Part shown: positions 33,671 through 42,649 of the stretch, piece by piece
Numbering within the stretch: the first letter of the stretch is position 1
Layout: each line of letters begins with the position of its first letter
DNA from: M3007 sp964550795
GTDB lineage: Bacteria > Bacteroidota > Bacteroidia > Chitinophagales > Saprospiraceae
NCBI GenBank assembly: GCA_964550795.1
Contig: CAZKBH010000005.1
Span: forward strand, 62,001 to 126,000
Length of the DNA: 64,000 nt
Direction of reading: 5' to 3'
Notes under the pieces: generated by a model
Databases searched by the model: none
What the model was told of the DNA's origin: nothing
What the model saw: only the letters and a program-made list of their open reading frames with translations
Position numbers and translations under genes: made by a program

Positions 33671-34030
33671 TTACTCCTTTACTGGACGCTCGTACTTGCA
33701 GCAGCCATGCAGGTCTTCGTACACGGCGTCCTCGGCGCGCACCTTGTCGGTATCGTGGCCCACTGCGGCTACGGCTTTGTGAATTTTGCCGGGTTTTACC
33801 TTGGTTGGGTCAAATTGGACGGTCAGAAACAAGGTTTCCACATCCCATTCCGCCGACGTAACGCCTTCAATGGAGGCGGCCTTTTCGATGCGTTTTTCAC
33901 ACATACCGCAGTTGCCGTACACTTTGAATTTGGTGGTCATGCCTGTTGTTGCTGCCGGGGCTGTTTGCGCACTGGTAGCAAGGGCGAAGCTGAAGAAGAA
34001 TATGATGCTGAAAAAGAAATTGGATTTCAT
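33671..34030 (-). CDS. Secreted heavy-metal-associated (HMA) domain protein
   Basis: 119-residue periplasmic metal-binding protein. The signal peptide (MKSNFFFSIIFFFSFALATS, AQ) is followed by a single HMA ferredoxin-like domain with the metal site GNCGMCEKRIE (Cys41 and Cys44) and the usual SAEWDVETLFLTVQFDPTKV strands. A further Cys pair (HGCC, near residue 110) at the C terminus could add a ligand. HMA domains of this type bind Cu(I) or similar soft metals. The gene is the last of three on one strand, after a Cys-rich secreted protein and a TonB-dependent receptor, a combination typical of a copper or related metal handling module in Bacteroidota. The exact metal is not shown by the sequence. 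Confidence 0.87.
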   Translation of the reverse strand: MKSNFFFSIIFFFSFALATSAQTAPAATTGMTTKFKVYGNCGMCEKRIEKAASIEGVTSAEWDVETLFLTVQFDPTKVKPGKIHKAVAAVGHDTDKVRAEDAVYEDLHGCCKYERPVKE

Positions 34031-34063
34031 GTTTTTTTAATTTGAAAGTGAAAAATTAAGTTT

Positions 34064-36346
34064 TTACAAACCACTCGGCGACCAACGCACGCCCAAATAC
34101 CCAACCTGCCGCATCATCGGCGCCCATACCTGAGAACCGTTGAAAAAGGTTGAAGCCGGGTTGTCGGCATTGATAATGGCGTGGTGCTGTTGATAGCCTG
34201 TGATGTTTTCGCAGCCCGCGTAGAGTTCGAAATTTTGGCCAATCTTGCGGGTCACCTGCGCATTCAACAGCGCGAAGGTGGGTGTTGTGGGGGGGAAATC
34301 ATGGGTCAATTCGTGGGGCAAAAACGAGTTATCGGGCAGCCGCTGCGGGCCGATGATTTGCACGTAGGTATTGAAGGTCCAAAGTTTGTTCGGCGTGGTG
34401 TAATCCACTGAAACCAGCCCGCGCTGCTGCGCCACGAGGGGCAGGGTTTTTAGTATGCCGTCGGCAAATTCGGCCCGCACATCGTTCCATTTGAACACAA
34501 ATTTCACGTCAAGTCCAGGTAGCGGATTGTATTGAAGGTTCATCATTACGCTGTTACTGAACGATTTACCAGTAGAGTTGTAAAAATAAACCGAAAGATT
34601 TGAGTTGATGGGGGGCTGCTCCACATCTACCAAAACCTGGCGCACAAAATCGGTCCGGTACACATCCACACTGAAGCTTGCATCCCGCGCCGCGATCTTG
34701 AAATTTTGGGTAAAATTCACCCCGTAATTCCAGGCTTCCTCAGGACCAAGCAGCTCCGCGTTCCCGCCGTTGGGCGAAGCAAATACAAAGTTGCGATTGC
34801 TGGCGAGCAGGCTGATATTTTCCGCCATGACATTCGGGGAACGGTATCCGCGCCCGGCGGACAAGCGGACAATGCTTTTTTCCGTGAAATTATACTTGGC
34901 ACTCAAACGAGGCGTAGCCTGCCAACCGAAACGGCTGTTCCAGTCAATTCGTCCGCCCAGCACGACCACCAGATCCGGGAATTCAAAACGCGCATTGGGT
35001 CGGCTGAAGGTGTATTCTGCCATCACCCCGGGCACAAATTCCCGGCGATCGAGATTGCCTTCGTTCACACTTTCCTGAATGTCATCGTATTGAATCGAAG
35101 GCGCTACTTCAATGTGGTGATTGGTATTTTGGATAATCGTTTTGAACAAAGTTTGCCAATACAGCGATTTTTGGGTCGCGGCGTAGTCGTTTTGGCCAAA
35201 TTGTGAACGCGTATTGTGCCAGGAAACACCCAGAATATTGCCAAGCTCGAGGAATTGTTTGCCTAAAAACTGCTCCTTCCCGAATTTTCCCCAGGCTTCT
35301 ACGCGGTCATTTTGCTGATCAATTTCAAAACGTGGGCCTGCATACCCCTCAATATCCCGGAATTGCCCGCTCTGCCGACGATCCGTAAGCGCCTGCACAT
35401 TGAATTGAGCGCAACCTTCAGGACCATCGTATTTCCAGCGGTACATCCCGTTCAGTTGCTGACGATTGGGAGAATCCTTAAAATTATCGTCATTCATGTC
35501 CCAGTTGTTGTCCACAAAAGAGCCATGGAGCAGGAGTCCATTTGCAGACTTTTTGCCTTTATTATTTAAATGGACGTTTACTTCGCCGCGCCCTTCCGTA
35601 CTACTGAAAAGGTTGACAAACAAGGGTTTATCCACATCTGGTTTCACAATTTCGGCATTCACCTGCCCGGAGATGCCTCCGTTGCCGTTTTTTACGGTGC
35701 TGGCTCCTTTGGCCAAATCAATGCCGCTCAACCAGGTTCCGGGAATGTATTCAAAGGCAAATGGAATGGCAATTCCCGTCATGGAAGGGCGGTTTTCCAC
35801 CAAAAATTGGCTGTAAATGCCCCGCAGGCCGAGCATCTGGATTTCCTTCACGCCGGTCAGGGCATTGGGATAGGCCACGTCAATCACGCCGTTGGTCTGG
35901 AAACTCTCGGATAAATTACAGCAGGGTGCCTTACGGAGTTCTTTGCTGGTCACCTGCTCCAGATTCCGAACACCGATGGTTGAAATTCGGGTGTCAAAAC
36001 CTTTGGCTTCGACCGTGACGGTTTGCAATTGGGTGATGCCTTTTACTTCAATCCAAAGGTTGGTTTCTCCAGGCAAAACCTGCACTTCCGCCGTGTTATA
36101 GCCTACATAATTGACCTCCAGGGTGGCGGCCTCCGTTCGGGCGGGAAGTATGAATCGGCCTGCTGCATCGCTCACCGTGCCTTGTTTGGTATCTTGCCAA
36201 AAGATGCTGGCACCAATCAGGAGCTCTTCGTTTTCATCCGTAATAATGCCGTTAATCGTGGTTGGAGGGGTACTCGGGCGTTCCTCCTGGGCAAATACAG
36301 GCGTGTATGCTGCCAAAAAACCTAGGATTACGAGGATATTTTTCAT
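34064..36346 (-). CDS. TonB-dependent receptor of a metal-handling module
   Basis: 760-residue outer membrane receptor. The ATG at 36346 begins a signal peptide (MKNILVILGFLAAYTPVFAQ). Next come a carboxypeptidase-regulatory-like domain (about 32-110; NGIITDENEELLIGASIFWQ), a plug domain (about 125-235) and a beta-barrel ending GVRWSPSGL. The plug contains KAPCCNLSESFQTN, a Cys pair seen in receptors that neighbour HMA proteins and a plausible metal contact. It is not a SusC type: there is no SusD neighbour, and it is about 200 residues shorter than the SusC here. It lies 33 bp upstream of the HMA protein gene and is preceded by a Cys-rich HYC_CC_PP-type gene, suggesting import of, or protection against, a soft metal such as copper. 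Substrate remains inference. Confidence 0.88.
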   Translation of the reverse strand: MKNILVILGFLAAYTPVFAQEERPSTPPTTINGIITDENEELLIGASIFWQDTKQGTVSDAAGRFILPARTEAATLEVNYVGYNTAEVQVLPGETNLWIEVKGITQLQTVTVEAKGFDTRISTIGVRNLEQVTSKELRKAPCCNLSESFQTNGVIDVAYPNALTGVKEIQMLGLRGIYSQFLVENRPSMTGIAIPFAFEYIPGTWLSGIDLAKGASTVKNGNGGISGQVNAEIVKPDVDKPLFVNLFSSTEGRGEVNVHLNNKGKKSANGLLLHGSFVDNNWDMNDDNFKDSPNRQQLNGMYRWKYDGPEGCAQFNVQALTDRRQSGQFRDIEGYAGPRFEIDQQNDRVEAWGKFGKEQFLGKQFLELGNILGVSWHNTRSQFGQNDYAATQKSLYWQTLFKTIIQNTNHHIEVAPSIQYDDIQESVNEGNLDRREFVPGVMAEYTFSRPNARFEFPDLVVVLGGRIDWNSRFGWQATPRLSAKYNFTEKSIVRLSAGRGYRSPNVMAENISLLASNRNFVFASPNGGNAELLGPEEAWNYGVNFTQNFKIAARDASFSVDVYRTDFVRQVLVDVEQPPINSNLSVYFYNSTGKSFSNSVMMNLQYNPLPGLDVKFVFKWNDVRAEFADGILKTLPLVAQQRGLVSVDYTTPNKLWTFNTYVQIIGPQRLPDNSFLPHELTHDFPPTTPTFALLNAQVTRKIGQNFELYAGCENITGYQQHHAIINADNPASTFFNGSQVWAPMMRQVGYLGVRWSPSGL

Positions 36347-36484
36347 TGCTACATGTTGCTTGTACGACGGGAATCTGCCCGTCGGGATGATGATTAGTCT
36401 CAAAAACGAGGAGTTCAGAGACAATTCAGTCGGTAAAGGCCATGGCCTAAACCCAACTCGGCACAAATGCCGTGCAACAAATTT

Positions 36485-36979
36485 CTAACAACGAAATACG
36501 CCCTGGCGGATACAAATCATACGTCCTGACAAGGGCGGGGGCGGTCGTCCAAAACCTTGAAAACCAACGTTTTGAACAGGCGGCGTAACTTCTACAATGG
36601 AAGCGAACGCTGGAACGAAGCCCCAGGATTTGGGGGCGTCCAATTTTTTAAACCCAATGTTTTCAACTTCAAATTCGGTTTTGAGTTGAAAAACTTTAGT
36701 GGTCTTTTTGGTGCAACCTTGCTTTTCGGAATCTGGTTTTTCGCAGCAGGATTTTTTTGTGGGAGCCGTTTTTTTGCAACAATTAGGGAGCTCATCCGGG
36801 TGGCATGGAGCCATCGGATCATTGATTTCCGCCTGACAGGCATCATCCGCTGTGAAAAGCGAAACCGTCGTTTCACCAATGCAATAACAATAAACCTGCT
36901 GGATGCTCACGCCAACGGAGGCACTTAGCAGTACCGCCATCCAGAGCCAAACGAACGATTTATTGATGTGGGAAACCAT
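36485..36979 (-). CDS. Cysteine-rich secreted protein (HYC_CC_PP family)
   Basis: 164-residue exported protein, first gene of the metal module. The ATG at 36979 gives a membrane or signal segment (about 8-27) ending near VYCYCIGE. The mature part holds two clusters of paired cysteines, NCCKKTAPTKKSCCEKP and a later GC, plus a Pro-rich tail (GRPPPPLSG) and a C-terminal Cys. This HY/YC start, CC middle and PP end is the hallmark from which the family was named. Paired Cys and the neighbouring TonB receptor and HMA protein suggest metal binding or redox handling in the periplasm. A good Bacteroidota promoter lies directly upstream. An in-frame start 23 codons further up would fall over that promoter and is unlikely. 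Confidence 0.75.
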   Translation of the reverse strand: MVSHINKSFVWLWMAVLLSASVGVSIQQVYCYCIGETTVSLFTADDACQAEINDPMAPCHPDELPNCCKKTAPTKKSCCEKPDSEKQGCTKKTTKVFQLKTEFEVENIGFKKLDAPKSWGFVPAFASIVEVTPPVQNVGFQGFGRPPPPLSGRMICIRQGVFRC

Positions 36980-36996
36980 ATTTTTAAAAAGCACTG

Positions 36997-37028
36997 CAAA
37001 TGTACGGGCAAATAGGCGGCACTGCAAT
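36997..37028 (-). promoter_or_regulatory. Promoter of the metal-handling operon
   Basis: On the minus strand, ATTG (37025-37028) is followed after 20 nt by TACATTTG (36997-37004), an exact -7 match, 18 bp before the ATG at 36979. Confidence 0.55.
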
Positions 37029-37093
37029 AGTAAGTTTGAATTTGCCATTTATTTACAACAGAAATACATTTAAAGAAAAGAGGCGCCGTCTGA

Positions 37094-37183
37094 CATACTA
37101 CTGGACATTTTTGTCTTGCTACCAGACCTATAAGGTTTTTAAAACCTTATAGGTCTCGATTTCAGAAAATGTCCAGTAGTATG
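37094..37183. repeat. Family A nested palindromic element, copy 2
   Basis: Same 17-bp outer arms as copy 1 (CATACTACTGGACATTT / AAATGTCCAGTAGTATG) and the same inner stem, here 16 bp (AGACCTATAAGGTTTT / AAAACCTTATAGGTCT). It differs from copy 1 only at a few positions in the loops and is one base shorter. Like copy 1, it lies between divergently transcribed genes. Confidence 0.88.
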
Positions 37184-37258
37184 GCCGTCCGATCCGCTTT
37201 TCAGGCGATGCAATATGTCTTTGGGCAAAAAAATGAAGGCTTAGCTAACAGGGGTTTG

Positions 37259-37266
37259 TAAGTTTG
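37259..37266 (+). promoter_or_regulatory. Promoter -7 box of the 3-hydroxyacyl-CoA dehydrogenase gene
   Basis: TAAGTTTG is an exact TAnnTTTG match 33 bp before the ATG at 37300. A -33 TTTG at the right distance is not evident. Confidence 0.4.
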
Positions 37267-37299
37267 CGGCCCAAACTTGAACGTAACATAATCAAACGC

Positions 37300-38460
37300 A
37301 TGGACACAATTGGAATTCTAGGGGCAGGTGCAATGGGCAGTGGAATCGCGCAGGTAGCCGCAGCAGCGGGCCACAATGTGGTAATTTGCGATAATTTGAT
37401 CATCGCACTCACCAAGGCCAGCCGCAATGTGCAGGCCACGCTTAAAAATCTGGTGGAAAAAGGAAAAATGACCGATGCAGATTCCTACGCATTGTTCAGT
37501 CGCCTGAAATTCACCGATCACATGAGCGAATTCCGCGACTGTTCCATCGTGATTGAAGCGATTGTGGAAGATATTGAGCAAAAACAGATCGCGTTCCGAA
37601 GCATGGAGGCCATTGTGGACAAAGGCACCATTTTGGCCAGCAATACCTCCTCGCTGTCCATTTCGGCCATGGGCGCACCGTTGAAACACCCGGAACGTAT
37701 CCTCGGAGTTCATTTTTTCAATCCCGCCCCGCTCATGCGATTGGTGGAAATCATTCCCGGCTTGCAAACAGACCCTGCGGTGGTGGAACGGGGCAAACAG
37801 CTGATTGACGGTTGGGGCAAAACCACGGTAGTCGCTAAAGACACCCCTGGCTTTATCGTCAACCGGGTGGCCAGACCTTATTATGGGGAAGCCCTGCGTA
37901 TTTTCGACGAGGGAATTGCCGATGAACCAACGATTGACTGGGCCATGCGCGAACTCTGTGGATTCCGAATGGGGCCATTTGAACTGATGGATTTTATCGG
38001 AAACGACATCAACTACGCGGTAACTGAAGTGGTGTTCTCCAATTTCTTTTTTGACCCTCGTTACAAACCCTCTTTTACCCAAAAACGACTCGTGGAAGCG
38101 CACTATTTTGGCAGAAAAAGCGGACGTGGTTTCTACGATTACCGAAATGGCGCCAGCCTGCCCGAACCTACTAAAAACGAAGCCGTTGGCCACGAAATCG
38201 CCACCCGAATCCTTGCCATGCTCATCAATGAAGCCGCCGACGCGCTCTATCTCCGCGTGGCCAGCCGCGACGACATTGAATTGGCCATGACGCAGGGGGT
38301 CAACTATCCCAAAGGACTGCTTTCCTGGGCCGACGAAATTGGCATTGAAAACATTGTAGGAAAACTTGATTCACTCTACGTCGAATACCTCGAAGACCGC
38401 TACCGTTGCAGCCCGCTGCTCCGAAAAATGAGCCGGGAAGGGAGACGTTTTTTTAACTAA
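37300..38460 (+). CDS. 3-hydroxyacyl-CoA / 3-hydroxybutyryl-CoA dehydrogenase
   Basis: 386-residue NAD-dependent enzyme that oxidises 3-hydroxyacyl-CoA in fatty-acid or phenylacetate-type catabolism, or works in reverse on acetoacetyl-CoA. The Rossmann motif GILGAGAMGSGIAQVAAAAGH begins at residue 5, which supports the ATG at 37300. The catalytic region FFNPAPLMRLVEIIPG contains the family's HFFNP His, followed by KDTPGFIVNRVARPYYGEA. Two C-terminal helical domains (about 185-285 and 300-386) are present, longer than the single domain of the short 282-residue enzymes and closer to PaaC/PaaH-type proteins. It is followed by a HIT gene 40 bp downstream. With the nearby acetoacetyl-CoA synthetase and acyl-CoA ligase, it points to short- and long-chain acyl metabolism. 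Confidence 0.9.
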   Translation: MDTIGILGAGAMGSGIAQVAAAAGHNVVICDNLIIALTKASRNVQATLKNLVEKGKMTDADSYALFSRLKFTDHMSEFRDCSIVIEAIVEDIEQKQIAFRSMEAIVDKGTILASNTSSLSISAMGAPLKHPERILGVHFFNPAPLMRLVEIIPGLQTDPAVVERGKQLIDGWGKTTVVAKDTPGFIVNRVARPYYGEALRIFDEGIADEPTIDWAMRELCGFRMGPFELMDFIGNDINYAVTEVVFSNFFFDPRYKPSFTQKRLVEAHYFGRKSGRGFYDYRNGASLPEPTKNEAVGHEIATRILAMLINEAADALYLRVASRDDIELAMTQGVNYPKGLLSWADEIGIENIVGKLDSLYVEYLEDRYRCSPLLRKMSREGRRFFN

Positions 38461-38499
38461 AACCTACTATTTCCTCACTAATTTAAGCAAACGCACCTT

Positions 38500-38904
38500 A
38501 TGGCTTCTATATTCACCAAAATTGTAAACGGCGAAATCCCTTGCCACAAAATCGCAGAAACGGCTGATTATCTGGCCTTTCTGGATGTCCGCCCCCAAAC
38601 GTATGGGCACACCCTGTGCATCACAAAACAGGAAATTGACTATATTTTTGATGTGGACGACGAACTGTACGCCGGGCTGTGGCTTTTTGCCAAACTGGTG
38701 GCTAAAGGTCTGAAAGAAGCCGTCCCCTGCAAACGGGTCTGCATCGTGGTCATCGGCGATGAAGTGCGGCACACGCACGTGCATCTGCTGCCTTTTAATA
38801 GCATGGAAGATGTGAAATTTAGCCCAAAAGCGAAAGTGGATCTTAGCCAGGACGAGTTCCGCGATCTGGCTGCGAAAATCACGGCGGAAGTGGCAAAAGT
38901 CTAG
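38500..38904 (+). CDS. HIT-family nucleotide-binding hydrolase
   Basis: 134-residue cytoplasmic protein of the histidine triad family, related to Hint phosphoramidases that hydrolyse AMP conjugates such as AMP-lysine or adenosine phosphoramidate. The N terminus ASIFTKIVNGEIPCHKIAE and the DVRPQTYGHTLCITK strand are classical, and the catalytic triad motif HTHVHLLP is near residue 90. The Hint-type tail is shorter than usual and ends AKITAEVAKV. It is probably co-transcribed with the dehydrogenase gene 40 bp upstream. A half-site of the family A palindrome lies 27 bp after its stop. Confidence 0.92.
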   Translation: MASIFTKIVNGEIPCHKIAETADYLAFLDVRPQTYGHTLCITKQEIDYIFDVDDELYAGLWLFAKLVAKGLKEAVPCKRVCIVVIGDEVRHTHVHLLPFNSMEDVKFSPKAKVDLSQDEFRDLAAKITAEVAKV

Positions 38905-38931
38905 TAAACATTTTTATGGAACCACGTTTAG

Positions 38932-38952
38932 GCAAAATGTCCAGTTGTATGG
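38932..38952 (+). repeat. Solo half-site of family A palindrome
   Basis: AAAATGTCCAGTTGTATGG matches the right outer arm of the family A element, except for A to T in CAGTAG. The partner arm and inner stem are absent. It lies between the HIT and GH20 genes, just before the GH20 promoter region, and may be a decayed or excised copy. Confidence 0.6.
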
Positions 38953-38995
38953 TTTAGGGGTTTTATCTTGCGGGCAAATAGAAGAAAAACACTTT

Positions 38996-41305
38996 ATGAT
39001 GTCACGATTTTGGGCACTCTTAATCTTCGCCCCGCTCTTCGCAAACTGCCAGACCCCGCCAAATTCCATCAACATCATCCCCCTGCCTCAAAGTATTGAA
39101 ACACGCAAGGGGGAGTTCATGCTGAAAAAAGATACCCGTATTTATGTCCCGGAAGGCCAGGCCGACTGGGAGCTTCCCGCCCAGTATTTCATGGCTATGA
39201 CCGCTACCAGCACGGGTTATCGCCTGCAAAGTCAGCCGTTTCAAAAATTCAAAGCGCCCAAAGGCAACTCCATCTATTTCTTACCTGACCCCACCATTAC
39301 TTCCGAGGAAGGTTACCTCCTGGAAGTAAAAACCAATGCCGTGCTCATCCGCGCCAAAACGGCTGCCGGGGCTTTCTACGCAGTTCAAACCCTCCGCCAA
39401 CTGTTCCCGGTCGAATTCGGTGGCACGCACAGCTACGGGAGCGTGAAATGGGTCGCCCCGGCCTGTCTGATTCAGGATGCCCCCCGGTTTGCCTACCGTG
39501 GTATGCATTTGGACGTGGGGCGGCATTTTTTCCAGCCTGTCTTTATCAAAAAATACATTGACATGCTGGCCATGCACAAATTCAACAAGTTCCATTGGCA
39601 CCTCACCGACGATCAAGGCTGGCGGGTTGAGATTAAAAAATACCCGGAACTTCAACGCACAGCCGCTTGCAGAAACGAGACGCTGATTGGGCATTACAAC
39701 GACCAGCCACACCAATTTGACGGTAAAAAATACTGCGGCGTTTACACCCAAAGGGAAATCAAGGACATCGTAGAATACGCCCAAAAACGTTTCGTGACCA
39801 TCATTCCGGAAATTGAAATGCCGGGCCACGCAATGGCGGCGCTCTCGGCGTATCCCGAACTCGGCTGCACGGGCGGACCCTACCAAACGGCCACTAAATG
39901 GGGCATTTTTGAGGATGTTTTTTGCGCTGGCAATGACAAAACCTTTGCCTTCCTCGATGATGTAATGGCCGAAATTGTGGAATTGTTCCCAAGCACCTAC
40001 ATCCATATTGGCGGCGATGAGTGCCCCAAAACACGCTGGGAAGCCTGCGAAAAATGTAAAAAACGCATGCAAAACGAGGGCCTCAAGGATGCCCACGAGC
40101 TGCAGAGTTATTTCATTCGCCGCATGGAAAAAACGCTCGCCCTGCACAATCGGAAAATTATCGGCTGGGACGAAATTCTGGAAGGTGGACTGGCCCCCAC
40201 CGCAACCGTGATGAGCTGGCGCGGCACCGAGGGAGGCATTGCAGCCGCAAAGTCTGGCCACGATGCCATCATGACGCCTGGTTCACACTGTTACTTCGAT
40301 CACTACCAGAGCGACCCCAGCACGGAACCAGTGGCCATTGGCGGTCTTACCACACTGGAAAAAGCGTACAGTTACGAACCAATTCCCGAAGGACTTACGC
40401 CCGAACAGGCCAAACATATTCTGGGTGCTCAGGCCAATGTTTGGACCGAATACATGCCCAAAGCCGAGCAGGTGGAATACATGGCGTTCCCAAGGGCCAG
40501 TGCGATGGCGGAGGTGGTTTGGTCGCCCAAGGAGAAGCGGAGCTGGACCGATTTTGTGAAACGGATCCAACCACACATGACCCGACTTGAAAAAGCCGGG
40601 CTAAAATTTTCGAGAAACTTTTACGACGTAACTGCTTCATTTTCAAATAATAAAGTGACGCTTAAAGCCAACGACCCCGCGCTTGAAATCCGATATACCT
40701 CGGATGGCAAACCGCCCTCGGTGAATTCCCCCAAATACGTTTCGCCCATTCCAATTACCAAAACAACCACCCTCAAGGCTGCAACTTTTGGGCGGGTAAA
40801 ACCCCTTGGAAAGGCGCTGGAAGTCAAATATACCATCCACAAAGCCATTGGAAAACCCTACAACATGCCCCGCAAACCAGACCAATACACCGGCGGCGAC
40901 GAACACGCCCTGACCAACGGCATTTCAGGCGGCATTAAAACCTGGAACAACTGGGTGGGATTGGTGAATCATGACATTGACCCCGTGATTGATTTTGGCG
41001 AAGCCGTCTCTTTTGGCAAAGTCTCTTTCAATTTTGTGAACGCCAAAGACTCCTGGATTTGGCCTCCAAAAGCGGCAGAACTATACGTTTCAGAAGACGG
41101 AACCAATTTTAAATTATTGACAACCAAAACCATAGATGCAGATGCCATGGATGGCGCCACGGTTGAAAATGTAGTTCTGGACACCCCGGGTGCCAAAGGC
41201 CGCTATTTAAAATTGGTGGTAAAAAAATACGGGGTAATCCCCAAAGGAGAACCCGGCGAAACCAACGGTGCCTGGCTTTTTGTGGATGAGGTAGTGGTGG
41301 ACTGA
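38996..41305 (+). CDS. GH20 beta-N-acetylhexosaminidase
   Basis: 769-residue exported exo-hexosaminidase that removes GlcNAc or GalNAc from chitin fragments, peptidoglycan or glycoproteins. The ATG at 38996 (or the adjacent one at 38999) starts a signal peptide ending near ANCQ, where Cys18 could be lipidated. Domains: GH20b N-terminal domain (about 25-155), catalytic barrel (about 160-520) with GMHLDVGRHF, WHLTDDQGWRVEIK, and the catalytic pair in HIGGDECPKTRW (Asp341-Glu342), a CHB_HEX C-terminal Ig-like domain (about 545-620; EIRYTSDGKPPS), and a discoidin-like F5/8 module (about 640-769). There is no T9SS tail, unlike the other big exported enzymes here. The downstream MFS transporter gene (32 bp) may import the released sugar, but that family is better known for other cargo. 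Confidence 0.92.
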   Translation: MMSRFWALLIFAPLFANCQTPPNSINIIPLPQSIETRKGEFMLKKDTRIYVPEGQADWELPAQYFMAMTATSTGYRLQSQPFQKFKAPKGNSIYFLPDPTITSEEGYLLEVKTNAVLIRAKTAAGAFYAVQTLRQLFPVEFGGTHSYGSVKWVAPACLIQDAPRFAYRGMHLDVGRHFFQPVFIKKYIDMLAMHKFNKFHWHLTDDQGWRVEIKKYPELQRTAACRNETLIGHYNDQPHQFDGKKYCGVYTQREIKDIVEYAQKRFVTIIPEIEMPGHAMAALSAYPELGCTGGPYQTATKWGIFEDVFCAGNDKTFAFLDDVMAEIVELFPSTYIHIGGDECPKTRWEACEKCKKRMQNEGLKDAHELQSYFIRRMEKTLALHNRKIIGWDEILEGGLAPTATVMSWRGTEGGIAAAKSGHDAIMTPGSHCYFDHYQSDPSTEPVAIGGLTTLEKAYSYEPIPEGLTPEQAKHILGAQANVWTEYMPKAEQVEYMAFPRASAMAEVVWSPKEKRSWTDFVKRIQPHMTRLEKAGLKFSRNFYDVTASFSNNKVTLKANDPALEIRYTSDGKPPSVNSPKYVSPIPITKTTTLKAATFGRVKPLGKALEVKYTIHKAIGKPYNMPRKPDQYTGGDEHALTNGISGGIKTWNNWVGLVNHDIDPVIDFGEAVSFGKVSFNFVNAKDSWIWPPKAAELYVSEDGTNFKLLTTKTIDADAMDGATVENVVLDTPGAKGRYLKLVVKKYGVIPKGEPGETNGAWLFVDEVVVD

Positions 41306-41337
41306 ACAAGAAATTCAACATCCAAATCTTAAATATT

Positions 41338-42648
41338 GTGGAAACAACCAACCCGCAACCGAGTAGCCGAAAATCAGACAAAAACAACCCGCGCACCCTC
41401 AAGGCCTGGGCGATTTTTGATTGGGCCAACTCCGCCTACGCGCTGGTCATTACGGTCGCAATTTTCCCCGGTTATTTCCTTCAGTTGACGGACGATACGG
41501 TCAATGTGTTGGGATTACGCATGTCTGACAGCACCTTGTACGCCTGGAGTATTGCCTTGGCTTATTTGATTATTGCCGCCGTTTCGCCCATACTTTCGGG
41601 CATTGCGGATTATGGGGGCAGGAAGAAGGTTTTTTTGCGATTTTTTACCACATTAGGTGCCTTGGCTTGTTTTTCGTTGCTCTTTTTTACCGGGATGCCG
41701 ACGCTCTGGGTAGGGGTAGTGGGTTTTATTCTGGCAACCATTGGTTTTGCGGGCGGCATTGTGTTTTACAACTCGTTTTTACCCATCATCGCCACCGAAG
41801 ACCGGTATGATGATGTGAGTGCAAAAGGATTCAGTTACGGGTTTATTGGAAGCGTTATCTTGCTGGTTATCAATCTGATAGTCATCATGAACTACGAGTG
41901 GTTTGGGTTTTCCGATGGACTTCGGGCGGTTCCAACGGCCTTTGTGATGGTTGGTTTGTGGTGGATTGGGTTTGCCCAAATCCCGCTGCGTCGGCTGCCG
42001 GAAGACCGACCCAGTGCCCCGGTTGAAAACCTGCTTGGTAAAGGATATCAGGAAATCCGAAAAGCCTGGCGCAACCTCCGCTCCAATCCCAATGCCATGC
42101 GCTTTCTCATCTCGTTTTTCTGCTATAATGCAGGGGTTCAAGCGGTGCTGTTTTTGGCGGCCACTTTTGCAGAAAAGGAATTGCATTTCTCCTCCACAGG
42201 GCTTATTTTTCTGGTCTTGATCCTCCAGATTGTAGCCATTGGCGGCGCCTGGGGTTCGGCCAAACTCTCGGGTAAAAAAGGGAACAAGTTTACGATTGTA
42301 AGCATGCTCATCATCTGGGCAATCATCTGCGTCGTGGGTTATTTTGTACAAACCGGACTGGATTTCTACCTCTTAGCTTCTGCGGTAGGCGTAGTGATGG
42401 GCGGGACTCAATCTCTTTCGCGCAGCACTTATGCCAAGTTATTGCCCGAAAACACCCCCGATACAGCCTCCTATTTTAGCTTTTACGATGTAATGGATAA
42501 GGTTTCGACCGTCGTGGGTACCTTCACTTTTGGTTTTGTAGAACAAATCACCGGCGGTATGCGCAACAGCGTAATGGCTTTGGCGGTGTTTTTTATACTT
42601 AGCTTGTACGTCATCGCATCCGTTAAAATCAAACGAATGGAGGTTTAG
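41338..42648 (+). CDS. MFS transporter, UMF1/Atg22-like
   Basis: 436-residue integral membrane protein with about 12 hydrophobic segments. The signature at the start, LKAWAIFDWANSAYALVITVAIFPGYF, is that of the UMF1 (vacuole effluxer Atg22-like) group, with DYGGRKKVFLRF as the MFS loop 2-3 motif. The last half has GGTQSLSRSTYAKLLPE, also typical. Bacterial members are of unknown cargo; yeast Atg22 exports amino acids. The reading frame starts with GTG at 41338, as no ATG precedes the first membrane helix. It follows the GH20 gene by 32 bp and is 1 bp upstream of the acyl-CoA ligase gene, so the three are likely co-transcribed. Confidence 0.85.
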   Translation: METTNPQPSSRKSDKNNPRTLKAWAIFDWANSAYALVITVAIFPGYFLQLTDDTVNVLGLRMSDSTLYAWSIALAYLIIAAVSPILSGIADYGGRKKVFLRFFTTLGALACFSLLFFTGMPTLWVGVVGFILATIGFAGGIVFYNSFLPIIATEDRYDDVSAKGFSYGFIGSVILLVINLIVIMNYEWFGFSDGLRAVPTAFVMVGLWWIGFAQIPLRRLPEDRPSAPVENLLGKGYQEIRKAWRNLRSNPNAMRFLISFFCYNAGVQAVLFLAATFAEKELHFSSTGLIFLVLILQIVAIGGAWGSAKLSGKKGNKFTIVSMLIIWAIICVVGYFVQTGLDFYLLASAVGVVMGGTQSLSRSTYAKLLPENTPDTASYFSFYDVMDKVSTVVGTFTFGFVEQITGGMRNSVMALAVFFILSLYVIASVKIKRMEV

Positions 42649-42649
42649 C

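Larger units (their letters stand above)
36980..37299. other. Divergent intergenic region with promoters and family A copy 2
   Basis: 320 bp between the divergent Cys-rich protein gene and the 3-hydroxyacyl-CoA dehydrogenase gene. It holds a promoter on each strand (36997-37028 minus; TAAGTTTG at 37259-37266 plus) with the 90-bp family A palindrome between them. No coding potential seen. Confidence 0.6.

Noticed and set aside
33520..33861. Open frames starting MVVWPSGRRE on both strands near 33.5 kb
   Set aside because: They are the two-strand reading of a single palindrome; both strands give the same start, and there is no promoter or conserved domain.
41338..42648. MFS protein as the importer of N-acetylglucosamine released by GH20
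   Set aside because: It belongs to the UMF1/Atg22 group, which is not known for sugar transport; proximity alone is weak evidence.
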